The position numbers and the translations under genes are program-made. The notes under the pieces were generated by a model. The model worked only from the letters and a program-made list of their open reading frames with translations. It made no database searches and was not told the origin of the DNA. Shown here one piece after another: positions 1 through 8,668 of a stretch of DNA of 64,000 nt. This DNA is from Tritrichomonas musculus (Eukaryota > Parabasalia > Tritrichomonadida > Tritrichomonadidae). Position 1 is the first letter of the stretch. Each line of letters opens with the position of its first letter. The stretch spans positions 496,001-560,000 of the forward strand of contig JAPFFF010000042.1 in the NCBI GenBank assembly GCA_039105265.1. Direction: 5' to 3'.

Positions 1-2
1 AT

Positions 3-3000
3 GAACAATTATCATCGACTTTCGTTTCTCGTTCATCTAGTGGATCTCCTAATAATGAACCAACTAGGCTAATTGAGCGAGATCCACATTTAGCAGAGCT
101 TCATTCAAAACATGATTCTCTCACTGCAGAATATGAATTATGCAAGATGAAATATTCATCTCGTCAACTTGATTCTCTTGTTCAAGAGATTGAAGTTCAA
201 AAGAAATCAATAAAATCATTACAAACAACAACAATAGAAATTATGAGAGAAGCTACCGCTACACAGGAAAAAGTTCAAGCTTTAAAAAACACACAAACTT
301 TCATCGAAATTCAAGAACAAAAAAAAATGATAAACGAACTTCATGAAAAAGTTCATGAAGCTGTTGAAGAGCACAGACGTTTAAAAGGGGAAACAAAATT
401 GCTTTTAACATCAGAAAATTCTCAATCAGAATCTTTACAAATTAGCGAATTATTAGAAAAACTTCAAGAAGCAGAAAATCACTCAAATGAACGACGAAAT
501 TACTACGAAGAACTTGCTGAGAAGCATCAAAATGAACTTCAAGAAGTTTTATCAAAAGCATCTATACCAAAAACAATTAAAAATCGATCAATCAAAAGCC
601 CACCACAATCGTCTTTATCTCAAACACCTACATCTTCCTCACCATTACCGAATATCCGATGGATTCAACAAGATGAAACTTTATTAGAATCTGATGTTTA
701 CAACCCTACTGTTTTTAAGATGCCAAAAAGTATCAGAAGACAAATTAGAATTGGTGTTTTTAATTCAAAAATATCGAAGAAAGATATCATGCCTTATTTA
801 GTTCAAGTTGGAACAGTCGAAAATATCAATCTTATCAAATTTAATGATAAATTTTACGTCATTGCTAGATACAAAAAACACAAAGCTGCAAAAGAAGCAA
901 TTAAAAAATTTTCTGGTAAATTACTAAAAGGAACTAAATTATATATTGACTGGGATCCAGAAGAAGATCTCGAAAGCGGAAGCGAACTTGACTTAGAAAG
1001 ATTAGATGATGAGTCAAGTGGATCCAATATAAGTTCACCAGCATATAACCAAAAAAAAAATATTGTTGAAGAAGTTCCAAAAAGACCAATCATTGAAACA
1101 ATAGAGAAAAACCATAACATCCAAAAAGCAGAGGAACCAAATACTTCAGAAAAAGTGAAATTACCTTTAATTAGACATAGACCCAAAAATAATCTTCAGC
1201 TTGTTCCTTTGAAAGTTCTTGAATTTCCTTTATCTGAGTCTTCAAATGATCAAAAGCAGTGTTCTCCGCGTTCGTTAACAATTACTCATAATAATCCAAC
1301 ATCATCTCAATCGCCAAGGAAAGAATTTCCTCCAATAGCTACACCTTCATCTTCACAGAATTCGTCGGCTTTGGGCTCATCACGCAGAAGCTTAACCAAT
1401 AAAAATGTTGATGTGAAAAAATCAAGCAGCTCGAAACCTCTTCTGAGCAAAGAATCCGAGCAAATTGCTGATAATTTACTGTCAAATGAACAAAAGGGAG
1501 GAAATCTGGCGCCATTGAAGTCTCTCGAGTCTTTTTCTGACAAAGACAAGCCACAGCATCTTTCTGCTAAAAGCTCACAAAAACTGCTTCCGCCAATTGA
1601 AGCAGAAATGCAGAAAGAGAAATCTGAACACGAAAGTGAGAAACTCAAAGCAGAAAACAAATCAGAAAGCGAAAAACCAATCAAAAGTCAAGTTGAAAGC
1701 GAGAAATCACCAGAAAGCCAAATCAAGAAAGAAGAACCAACAGAAAATCAAATCAAGAAAGAAGAACCAACAGAAAACCAAGTTGAAAGCGAGAAATCCA
1801 AAGAAGTATCAGAACATGCAATCGAAAATCACAAAGAGAGCCAAGCAGAGAGCGAGAAGCCAAAAGAAGAGTCAGTGCATGAAAGCGAGAAGCCAAAAGA
1901 GAAATCTGAAAGCGAGAAGCCAAAAGAGGCCAAAGTTGGAAGTGAAAAAACTGAACAAGCAAGCGAGAAGCAGAAAGGAATAAGAACCGAAAGCGAAAAG
2001 GCCAGCGAGAGCCAAATTGAGAGCGAGAATCAGAGAGAAAAATCGGAGCATGAAAGCGAAAGGCAGGCACAAAGCGAGCGCAAGATTGACAGCGGCAGAA
2101 TCAAAGAAAACCAAAACGAGAGCGAGAAGCAGAAAGAAGAAGCTCAAATTGACAGTGAAAAACAAAAAGAAAAATCTGCTCGTGAAAGCGAAAAACCAAC
2201 TGAAAGCCAGCATGAGAGTGAAAAGCAAACAGAAAGTCGACATGAAAGCGAAAAACCAATTGAAAAATCTTCACATGAGAGTGAAAAACCAATTGAAAGC
2301 CAGCATGAAAGTGAAAAGCAAACAGAAAGTCGACACGAAAGCGAAAAACCAATTGAAAAATCTTCACATGAGAGTGAAAAACCAATTGAAAGCCAGCATG
2401 AAAGTGAAAAGCAAACAGAAAGTCGACACGAAAGCGAAAAACCAACTGAAAGCCAGCATGAAAGTGAAAAGCAAACAGAAAGTCGACATGAAAGCGAAAA
2501 ACCGGCAGAAAATCAACATGAAAGTGAAAAACAAACAGAAAGTCGACATGAGAGTGAAAAACCAATTGAAAAATCTTCACATGAGAGTGAAAAACCAACT
2601 GAAAGCCAGCATGAGAGTGAAAAACAAACAGAAAGTCGACATGAGAGTGAAAAACCAATTGAAAAATCTTCACATGAGAGTGAAAAACCAACTGAAAGCC
2701 AGCATGAAAGTGAAAAGCAAACAGAAAGTCGACATGAAAGTGAAAAACAAAAAGAAAAATCTGCTCGTGAAAGCGAAAAACCAATTGAAAAATCTTCACA
2801 TGAGAGTGAAAAACCAATTGAAAAATCTTCACATGAGAGTGAAAAACCAACTGAAAGCCAGCATGAAAGTGAAAAGCAAACAGAAAGTCGACATGAAAGT
2901 GAAAAACCGGCAGAAAATCAACATGAAAGTGAAAAACAAACAGAAAGTCGACATGAGAGTGAAAAACCAACTGAAAGCCAGCATGAAAGTGAAAAGCAAA

Positions 3001-5318
3001 CAGAAAGTCGACATGAAAGTGAAAAACCGGCAGAAAATCAACATGAAAGTGAAAAACAAACAGAAAGCCAGCATGAGAGTGAAAAACCAATTGAAAAATC
3101 TTCACATGAAAGTGAAAAACCAATTGAAAGCCAGCATGAGAGTGGCAAGCAAGCAGAAAAGCATGCGCATGACAGCGAGGGGAAAGTCAAACCAAGCCAA
3201 ACTGAAAAAGAAGCGGAGCCACAGACTGCAAGCAAAGACGCCATACAGAACAAAGAAGAGGAGATGCATGACTCAGGCGCCAACAAGGAATCGCAGCCAC
3301 AAAGCGAAAAAGGCGAAGAGAAAGCGGCACTTACATCGGTATTCGACATCAGCCGCAGCCTTCTCGGATTCGGCCCAAATCGGCAAGAGAAGAAGAAAGA
3401 TGAAGAAGAAGCGGACAAAGAGAAAGAGATGTCGCAAGTTTTGCAAAGAAGCATCGAAGTCGATATAGAAGAGCAGCAGAAGCATGGCGAAGAAGAAGAG
3501 AGCAGCGGCTACCAGACAGAGGACTCAATCGGCGAGCTCTACAGCGAAGAGGACAACTTGATCATTATCGAATTCCCTGCAAGAAGCGAAACTGACTTGT
3601 CAACAAGCAAAATCGACTCAAGCGCAATAGAAATCTCGAAAGACGAAATCGTTCAAAACCAAGAAAAACCAGAAGAAAATCAACAAACAGCAGAAAAACA
3701 AGAAAAACCAGAAGAAAATCAAAACAAAGAAGAAAAACAAGAAAAACCAGAAGAAAATCATAAACAAGAAGATATTCAAGAAGTTGCGAAACAAGCAGAC
3801 GACGCTAACAATGGAAAAAGTGACAATGGTGGTGAGGCCAGCAGCGAGCAGGGAAGAGAAAAGCGGAAGGAGCTTGCCGAGCGCGAGTCGAGCAACGGAA
3901 GCGAAGCTGCCGTACTCAAGCGCGGAATAAAGCTCCAAGAAGAAGAGGCAAAAGAAGATGAGTCATCGGAAAGCGGCGAACTGTCAAACGCGGATGGCGT
4001 GCAAGTGCCGAGCCGAGCCAAGAATGAAAACGAAGACAAAGAAAATGAAGCAAAAACGCGCAATTCAGAAGAGGACAAAGAAGGCAAGATAGATGAAAAC
4101 AAAGGCGGCAACAAGGAGACCAAAACGAATGACTCAGAAGAAGCCAAAAATAGTAATCAAGAGGAAACAAAAGTAAGCAAAGACAGTGATTCAGAAGAGA
4201 AAAAAGAAAGCAAATCAGATGAAACAGAAGAGAAAAAAGAAAACAATCAAGATGAAGCAAAAGAAAACAAGAACAGTGATTCAAAAGTGAACGAAGAGAA
4301 CAAATCAGGCGAGAACATGGAAAAAGAGGCAAAAGAAAGCGATTCAAACGATGCAAAAGGCAGAAAGAAGGAAAATGAAAATGAAGAAAAGAAAGAGAAA
4401 GAGAAAGAAAACGAGCAGGAGTCGGAAAAGGAAGAAAGCACTAAAAAAGAGGAAACAAAAAACGAAGAAGAAGAGAGGAAGACTGAAAGTGAGCACGAGC
4501 CGTCAGAAGGCAAGGAGAAAGAAAACGAAAATAAGCCTGACGAAGATGAAATTCACTCAAATAGCAGCAGCAAGGAAACCATTTCTAAAAGAGAAATTAA
4601 GCTACATGAGGAAGATGTAAAAGAACAAGCAAACAAAAGTGAAAACGAAAATCAAGAAGAAAAGAAAGAAAATGAAAATCAAGAAGAAAAGAAAGAAAAT
4701 GAAAATCAAGAAGAAAAGAAAGAAAACGAAAATCAAGAAGAAAAGAAAGAAAATGAAAATCAAGAAGAAAAGAAAGAAAACGAAAATCAAGAAGAAAAGA
4801 AAGAAAACGAAAATCAAGAAGAAAAGAAAGAAAACGAAAATCAAGAAGAAAAGAAAGAAAACGAAAATCAAGAAGAAAAGAAAGAAAACGAAAATCAAGA
4901 AGAAAAGAAAGAAAACGAAAATCAAGAAGAAAAGAAAGAAAATGAAAATCAAGAAGAAAAGAAAGAAAACGAAAATCAAGAAGAAAAGAAAGAAAACGAA
5001 AATCAAGAAGAAAAGAAAGAAAACGAAAATCAAGAAGAAAAGAAAGAAAATGAAAATCAAGAAGAAAAGAAAGAAAACGAAAATCAAGAAGAAAAGAAAG
5101 AAAATGAAAATCAAGAAGAAAAGAAAGAAAATGAAAATCAAGAAGAAAAGAAAGAAAACGAAAATCAAGAAGAAAAGAAAGAAAATGAAAATCAAGAAGA
5201 AAAGAAAGAAAATGAAAATCAAGAAGAAAAGAAAGAAAACGAAAATCAAGAAGAAAAGAAAGAAAACGAAAATCAAGAAGAAAAGAAAGAAAATGAAAAT
5301 CAAGATGATAAAAAATAA
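3..5318 (+). CDS. Giant coiled-coil / RRM / low-complexity repeat protein (5' partial)
   Basis: The frame is open from base 3 with no stop, so the gene starts before the window; the ATG at 147 is probably internal. Counting from that ATG, residues 1-140 are a heptad-rich coiled coil. Residues about 200-268 look like an RNA recognition motif: an RNP2-like IRIGVFN strand, an RNP1-like YVIARYKK strand, then a KAAKEAI helix. After a Ser/Pro-rich linker come about 500 residues of Glu/Ser/Lys repeats (HESEKPTESQ-like), a more varied acidic segment, and 25 copies of a nine-residue Lys/Glu/Asn/Gln unit that run to the stop. The highly charged tail should be extended or disordered. An RNA-binding or cytoskeletal scaffold is possible; the function is unknown. 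The exact family is not recognised. Confidence 0.8.
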   Translation, partial: EQLSSTFVSRSSSGSPNNEPTRLIERDPHLAELHSKHDSLTAEYELCKMKYSSRQLDSLVQEIEVQKKSIKSLQTTTIEIMREATATQEKVQALKNTQTFIEIQEQKKMINELHEKVHEAVEEHRRLKGETKLLLTSENSQSESLQISELLEKLQEAENHSNERRNYYEELAEKHQNELQEVLSKASIPKTIKNRSIKSPPQSSLSQTPTSSSPLPNIRWIQQDETLLESDVYNPTVFKMPKSIRRQIRIGVFNSKISKKDIMPYLVQVGTVENINLIKFNDKFYVIARYKKHKAAKEAIKKFSGKLLKGTKLYIDWDPEEDLESGSELDLERLDDESSGSNISSPAYNQKKNIVEEVPKRPIIETIEKNHNIQKAEEPNTSEKVKLPLIRHRPKNNLQLVPLKVLEFPLSESSNDQKQCSPRSLTITHNNPTSSQSPRKEFPPIATPSSSQNSSALGSSRRSLTNKNVDVKKSSSSKPLLSKESEQIADNLLSNEQKGGNLAPLKSLESFSDKDKPQHLSAKSSQKLLPPIEAEMQKEKSEHESEKLKAENKSESEKPIKSQVESEKSPESQIKKEEPTENQIKKEEPTENQVESEKSKEVSEHAIENHKESQAESEKPKEESVHESEKPKEKSESEKPKEAKVGSEKTEQASEKQKGIRTESEKASESQIESENQREKSEHESERQAQSERKIDSGRIKENQNESEKQKEEAQIDSEKQKEKSARESEKPTESQHESEKQTESRHESEKPIEKSSHESEKPIESQHESEKQTESRHESEKPIEKSSHESEKPIESQHESEKQTESRHESEKPTESQHESEKQTESRHESEKPAENQHESEKQTESRHESEKPIEKSSHESEKPTESQHESEKQTESRHESEKPIEKSSHESEKPTESQHESEKQTESRHESEKQKEKSARESEKPIEKSSHESEKPIEKSSHESEKPTESQHESEKQTESRHESEKPAENQHESEKQTESRHESEKPTESQHESEKQTESRHESEKPAENQHESEKQTESQHESEKPIEKSSHESEKPIESQHESGKQAEKHAHDSEGKVKPSQTEKEAEPQTASKDAIQNKEEEMHDSGANKESQPQSEKGEEKAALTSVFDISRSLLGFGPNRQEKKKDEEEADKEKEMSQVLQRSIEVDIEEQQKHGEEEESSGYQTEDSIGELYSEEDNLIIIEFPARSETDLSTSKIDSSAIEISKDEIVQNQEKPEENQQTAEKQEKPEENQNKEEKQEKPEENHKQEDIQEVAKQADDANNGKSDNGGEASSEQGREKRKELAERESSNGSEAAVLKRGIKLQEEEAKEDESSESGELSNADGVQVPSRAKNENEDKENEAKTRNSEEDKEGKIDENKGGNKETKTNDSEEAKNSNQEETKVSKDSDSEEKKESKSDETEEKKENNQDEAKENKNSDSKVNEENKSGENMEKEAKESDSNDAKGRKKENENEEKKEKEKENEQESEKEESTKKEETKNEEEERKTESEHEPSEGKEKENENKPDEDEIHSNSSSKETISKREIKLHEEDVKEQANKSENENQEEKKENENQEEKKENENQEEKKENENQEEKKENENQEEKKENENQEEKKENENQEEKKENENQEEKKENENQEEKKENENQEEKKENENQEEKKENENQEEKKENENQEEKKENENQEEKKENENQEEKKENENQEEKKENENQEEKKENENQEEKKENENQEEKKENENQEEKKENENQEEKKENENQEEKKENENQEEKKENENQEEKKENENQDDKK
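1630..3165 (+). repeat. Coding repeat tract, Ser-Glu-Lys-rich units
   Basis: Degenerate tandem units encode variants of HESEKPTESQ, HESEKQTESR and HESEKPIEKSS. They become more homogeneous between about 2180 and 3150, where blocks of 60-120 bp recur almost unchanged. All copies keep the reading frame. Long open frames on the opposite strand here are by-products of the repeat composition. Confidence 0.9.
4641..5315 (+). repeat. 27-bp coding minisatellite, 25 copies
   Basis: The unit encodes ENENQEEKK. Units begin every 27 bp from 4641 to 5289, exactly 24 steps, with no indel. Almost all variation is one silent change (Asn AAC or AAT). The last unit ends in QDDKK just before the TAA. The opposite strand and other frames stay open only because of the repeat. 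Confidence 0.95.
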
Positions 5319-5570
5319 AATCTAGTATCTGGAAATCAATATGGCGATAATAAAGATGAAAGGATTAACAAGAGAATTGATCTTTCAAAGAGAAAAGAAT
5401 ATCATTTTTTTTTTCTCCAGAGAAAATAATCCAAAATTTTAAATCAGAATGAAAATACTGATTTAGAAAAACAAATCTATGTTTATAAATAAATAGACGA
5501 TGTTTCTATTTTTCATTTTTTTATTTTCTAATAAAGACGTTTAAAAATTAAGTTTAAAATTAAAATCAAC

Positions 5571-6212
5571 ATGAATGAAGAAGAAGAAGAAGCTTTGGAA
5601 TTAGAAAATTCAAATCCGCAAAAAGCAAACTATTCGGATGCTTCTTTTTGGGATGATTACTATAACAAAAATACTGAACAATTTGATTGGCTTCAGTCGT
5701 GGCCAAATTTTAAAAAATCAATACCTAGTGGAATTACACTTGCAGGGCATGCTATAAATGTTGGATGTGGGAATTCACCAATGTCAGAAAAATTATTAGA
5801 AAGTGGCTTTGTCCGAGTTCTGAATATTGATTTTTCTCAAGTAGTTATAAACCAAATGAAGAATAAATATGAAAATGAGCCAAAACTTGAATGGGAGGTC
5901 GGCAACTGCACGAAAATGGATGTTAAGGATCTTTCTTTTGATTGCATTTTTGACAAATCAACTTTAGATTGCTTAGCATGCAGTGATAATGCAGATACAC
6001 AAATTAATTCTTATTTAAATGAAGTTTACCGTATTTTGAAATCAAATGGGTATTTTATTTTGATTTCTTTTGCCCCTGAAATAACGCGTTTACGTTATTT
6101 CAAAGCTGTTTCACAAAAATTGAAAGTAATTTCTGTTATACAAGTGCCAAAGCCAGAATTAGCAAACTCATTTCATTATATATATATTCTTACAAAGATC
6201 AATGAATTATAA
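5571..6212 (+). CDS. Class I SAM-dependent methyltransferase, EEF1AKMT4/METTL13-like
   Basis: 213 aa. After an acidic N-terminus, residues about 25-40 carry the FWDDYYNK / FDWLQSW signature of the EEF1A lysine methyltransferase 4 / METTL13 N-lobe group. Motif I is INVGCGNSPMSE, followed by the acidic end of strand 2 (VLNIDFSQ), WEVGNCTKMD, and a FDCIFDKSTLDCL motif that matches the family's FDxxxxKGTLD block. The size fits a single Rossmann-like methyltransferase domain with no fusion. The likely substrate is a lysine of a protein, by family perhaps elongation factor 1A; substrate is inference. The ATG at 5571 directly follows TCAAC, consistent with the very short leaders of trichomonads. Confidence 0.8.
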   Translation: MNEEEEEALELENSNPQKANYSDASFWDDYYNKNTEQFDWLQSWPNFKKSIPSGITLAGHAINVGCGNSPMSEKLLESGFVRVLNIDFSQVVINQMKNKYENEPKLEWEVGNCTKMDVKDLSFDCIFDKSTLDCLACSDNADTQINSYLNEVYRILKSNGYFILISFAPEITRLRYFKAVSQKLKVISVIQVPKPELANSFHYIYILTKINEL

Positions 6213-6471
6213 ATTTGGAAATACCTTTAATAAATGTTTTTTATTAGGTTGATTCATAAAGTAAAGCGTTTTAAATTTCCATCTTTTTTTTACTTTGAGA
6301 GATAATCACATATTTAATTGAATCTTCTTTTTGGATTTATGTACGTTATTCTCATCAATATTAGATAATATTTTTTGAATCATATTTTTTGGCTTTTAAA
6401 ATTCTTCATAATTTAGAAATTAAAATACTTAGTTTTATACAAATCTATTTAAACATCGGCTGACATCAGAA

Positions 6472-7197
6472 TTATGGTTTTGCTTCAAGTGTCTTCCAAG
6501 TTACGTTAGGAACAGCCTTGGTCATTTTGATTTCAACCTTTTTTTCTGTGATAACAAATTTTGATTCGGATGGAATAATCTCATTTAAAAGATTAAAAAC
6601 ATGATGATAATAATTTTTTGATTTCACCGTGACATCAATGCTTTTTTCTTGAAAAACCACACTAATTTGATCTTTGGTTAAATGAGAGATGAAAAGAGTG
6701 AGTGAAATATTTGTTTGATTTTGATACCAATCTTGGCCTATTTTTATATCGCTTGGTTGATTACTTACTGTAATTGCTTTAGCTTGTGAAGGGTCATTTT
6801 CAAGAGAAATATGAGCATCACATCGAAGAAGCCAGAGACTTGTATTTTTGTTTCTTGTATAAATTTTTTCATATAATTCAAAAGTTTTACGTGCTTGCTC
6901 AAATTCGCTTAATTTGAAGAGGATTCGACCTTTCATTGAAATTATCTCAGGAAGAAGCCATCCTTTTTTTTCTGCATGACAAAGAATCTCAAGCGCCTTA
7001 TGATTTTTTTCGATTCCGACATAGCATCTAGCAGTCGATAATAAAATTTCTGGTGATTTGTCAAATTGGGTTTGTTCTATTAAGGAAAGAGCTTCATTGT
7101 GCTTACCAATTTCGGTAAGATATAAAATTGAGCAATCACGTCCAGCATCTTCGTACTTTTTTTGAGCTTTTGATGAGCTTTCAATAATTTCATTCAT
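6472..7197 (-). CDS. SGT1-like co-chaperone (TPR + CS domains)
   Basis: 241 aa from the ATG at 7197; the frame opens a little earlier but with no ATG. Residues about 20-115 form TPR-like helical repeats (HNEALSLIEQ, HKALEILCHAEKKG, EFEQARKTFELYEKI). Residues about 154-236 form a CS/p23-like beta-sandwich (DWYQNQTNISLTLFI, IIPSESKFVITEKKVEIKM, VTWKTLE). The order TPR then CS is that of SGT1, an Hsp90 co-chaperone linked to Skp1 complexes and kinetochore assembly. The C-terminal SGS domain of animal, plant and fungal SGT1 is absent: the protein stops four residues after the CS domain. It is divergently oriented to the PAK kinase across a 1.46-kb spacer. A generic TPR-CS protein is the alternative. 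Confidence 0.72.
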   Translation of the reverse strand: MNEIIESSSKAQKKYEDAGRDCSILYLTEIGKHNEALSLIEQTQFDKSPEILLSTARCYVGIEKNHKALEILCHAEKKGWLLPEIISMKGRILFKLSEFEQARKTFELYEKIYTRNKNTSLWLLRCDAHISLENDPSQAKAITVSNQPSDIKIGQDWYQNQTNISLTLFISHLTKDQISVVFQEKSIDVTVKSKNYYHHVFNLLNEIIPSESKFVITEKKVEIKMTKAVPNVTWKTLEAKP

Positions 7198-8660
7198 CTT
7201 CTTAGTTAAATTTTTCTGAGAAACTAAAGATACCTCCACTTTTTCAAAAGATGATAATCGTTCAATAAATTAGCATACTACTGATAATCTTTTCTTTATA
7301 TTCATCACATTAATAATATACTGCAAGTGAAATAATTGACAATCTGCCAAATTGGTATTATTAATACTTATTCATTATTTCATAATTAATCAATGAGAAA
7401 TCTACATAAAAAAGATTGTTCTATATAATTGCATCACTTATTTTTTTATCAACAAAATGATATAATTTTTAGCTATTATTAAGATAAATAAAAAAATAGA
7501 TCATTATCAAAAAGTTTATATTGGCCATATACAATTTTAAAAAGCTCGCTACTCTTAACTATATAATCTTATGAACATATTATAAAAATACACTCGCTTA
7601 TAAAGAAAATAAATTGTTTATTAGGCTCATAGACACAAAAATATTAATACGTTTGTATATAGAAAGTGTGATAAAAAAAAATATATCATATCTGAAAAAG
7701 CCAGCAAAAATCAAAAAGCTGCTTGTATTATTTATACACGTTTCATGCACTATCAAAATGATAGAGATAATTTATAAATTATTTCATAATTATTTGGGAT
7801 TCGATTTATAATTAGAAATTAGTAGTAGATATGAGATAAGATTGGGTACAAATTATTCGCTGAAATCACCTCAACCCAATTTTTAATATTAAATTAGCTA
7901 GCCGCATGATTTTTTAAAATACACTTCAAAAATAGATTATTATTGAAAGGAAAATGAATTTTTCATAAAGGACTTTGTCCACGTTGCTTTGGCAACATGA
8001 ATGGAAAAGTGAACTTTAATGATGATATCATGAATTTTTCATAAAGGACTTTGTCCACGTTGCTTTGGCAACATGAAGCCAAAAGTGAACTTCACTAATG
8101 ATATCATGAATTTTTCATGAATGGAAAAGTGCTTTTATGAGGTTGCGAATTAATTTGTACATACAAGAATCTTAAAAGTGTTATTAAATACATTTATGAA
8201 GGTAAAACATACTCAGTTAGATTTGATCATTGGCGTGATAGACATCAAAGACCACATTTGAACGGGAAAAGCACTTAATTAATAAAAAAATAGATCAATG
8301 AGAATTCTGAGTAAGAATTATTTATTTAATAATTTCTACATTTGTATTATATTAATAAAAAAAAATCAATTACAGCGGAAAAAAGACTGATTTTTGAACT
8401 AATAAAAAACTGAAAGCATTTAAAGGGTTATAGCTTTTAATTTTAGAAAAAATGATCGTTTTTTTTATATCTTTTCAAAAACTGATATATTGAAAATTAA
8501 AATACACTTAAAAAAATTTGATTGATCTCTAAATTAATTTTATTTTTAATCCCATAAACTGATGTTTTGGTAAAATTATATTTTGTAAAATAATTTTTCT
8601 CAGTACTTATTGAGATATTGAACCAAAAAAATTGAGAAATTTGAAAATTGACACTTTTAT
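7198..8660. other. Intergenic spacer between divergent SGT1-like and PAK genes
   Basis: About 1.46 kb, very AT-rich. It holds the 76-bp tandem repeat at 7954-8131. Just after it, about 8160-8275, is a short open stretch ending in YEGKTYSVRFDHWRDRHQ and a stop, which reads like a decayed coding fragment of unknown origin. The ORF at about 7614-7811 has no ATG and is low complexity. No RNA gene is seen. Confidence 0.7.
7954..8131. repeat. 76-bp tandem repeat, about 2.3 copies, with a hairpin core
   Basis: Units start at 7954, 8030 and 8106 (truncated), all with ATGAATTTTTCAT. Each full unit contains the inverted repeat GTTGC-TTTG-GCAAC and a shared TTTGTCCACG. The two complete copies are almost identical apart from a few bases in the second half. 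Confidence 0.85.
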
Positions 8661-8666
8661 TCACTA
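8661..8666 (+). promoter_or_regulatory. Initiator-like TCACTA upstream of the PAK gene
   Basis: It matches the trichomonad initiator consensus TCA-Y-(T/A) and lies 8 bases before the ATG at 8669, the usual short-leader distance. It supports 8669 rather than the in-frame TTG at 8648 as the start. Consensus known from Trichomonas vaginalis; transcription start here is inferred. Confidence 0.5.
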
Positions 8667-8668
8667 AA

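Noticed and set aside
2101-3123. Long minus-strand and other-frame ORFs across 1600-5325
   Set aside because: They are open only because of the periodic Glu/Lys/Ser coding repeats; their products are Phe/His or Lys/Met repeats with no gene-like start or composition.
7614-7811. 65-codon ORF between SGT1-like and PAK genes
   Set aside because: No ATG start, low complexity, and not followed by any supporting feature.
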